Positions 63,731 through 64,000 of a DNA stretch of 64,000 bases are shown one piece after another; positions within the stretch are counted from its first letter, which is position 1; each line of letters opens with the position of its first letter. Made by a program: the position numbers and the translations under genes. This DNA is from Apricaphanius iberus (lineage: Eukaryota > Chordata > Actinopteri > Cyprinodontiformes > Aphaniidae), in the NCBI GenBank assembly GCA_028564705.1, contig JAPXFQ010002841.1, positions 1,078,001-1,142,000 of the forward strand. The letters run 5' to 3'. Below the pieces are notes generated by a model. It searched no databases and was not told the DNA's origin. It saw only the letters and a program-made list of their open reading frames with translations.

Positions 63731-64000
63731 AAGGTTACTCTTAAAAAGAAATACAAACAATTTTATGCTCAGACAGTGAAATGAATAAAGGGATTAACAG
63801 AAATTCGTTTTGGTTAGGAATTCTGGTTTTCCTATATTCTGTTCGGAGAAATAAACAAAACACAGGGCCTGGTTCCACTAGTGAAAATCTCTTACTACCT
63901 TTGGCTCTATCCATGAGGATTCAGTTTAGCCATACAATGTCAGTTAGAAAAACTTGTCCATCTTTGCAAGGCAGTCATTTGCAGCAATCCCTTACTCTGA
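63731..64000. other. Right edge of window, nothing identified
   Basis: AT-rich DNA, no gene or repeat end seen. Confidence 0.5.

Noticed and set aside
41324..64000. Possible second host gene downstream of mgat5b
   Set aside because: Looked for exon-like blocks with splice sites on both strands; only transposon-derived frames were recognisable. Small exons of an unknown gene could have been missed without transcript data.

Overview
The window is vertebrate nuclear DNA, most likely from a teleost fish. It carries the 3' half of one multi-exon gene on the + strand, and nearly everything else is intron or intergenic sequence full of transposable-element remains. The fish call rests on the repeats (Tc1-like elements, short hAT and PIF/Harbinger-type elements, LINE 3' ends closing in GAATT- or TTTGA-type repeats, tRNA-derived SINEs) and on the gene's protein sequence. 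No bacterial, phage or plasmid features were seen. Most entries in an automatic ORF list of such DNA are chance frames.

The gene is mgat5b, encoding alpha-1,6-mannosylglycoprotein 6-beta-N-acetylglucosaminyltransferase B (GnT-Vb/GnT-IX, family GT18). Nine consecutive exons (907-1038, 5082-5215, 6045-6175, 13658-13813, 13976-14122, 19689-19805, 23875-23949, 38691-38953, 41125-41323) join in phase with GT-AG introns. They give one open frame of 450 complete codons ending at a TGA at 41321-41323. The N-terminal part (cytoplasmic tail, membrane anchor, stem and first half of the lumenal enzyme) must lie left of the window.

Region by region: 1-880 is a LINE insertion with an inverted 5' part, ending 27 bp before the first visible exon. 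Intron 1 holds a broken THAP-domain fragment and a Harbinger-type MITE. Intron 3 holds a hAT element with a perfect 8-bp duplication, several decayed Tc1-like copies and an L2-type reverse-transcriptase relic. Intron 5 opens with a Tc1-like element 13 bp after the splice donor, itself interrupted by a small hAT-like element. Intron 7 (14.7 kb) holds SINEs, an oppositely oriented Harbinger-like pair, Tc1-like copies and AT microsatellites. Intron 8 holds another hAT element with a perfect target duplication.

Downstream of the gene, 43.66-46.44 kb is a Tc1-like transposon split by a 1.37-kb hAT element that keeps a BED zinc-finger ORF. It is followed by a GATA microsatellite, a 5'-truncated Rex1-type LINE, a GC-rich block of unknown nature (54.0-55.1 kb) and another hAT element (56.4-57.9 kb). 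I found no second host gene and no new biological system. The most informative signals are transposon nesting, exact target-site duplications and insertions pressed against mgat5b splice sites. Family names for repeats come from remembered consensus features, not from a search.
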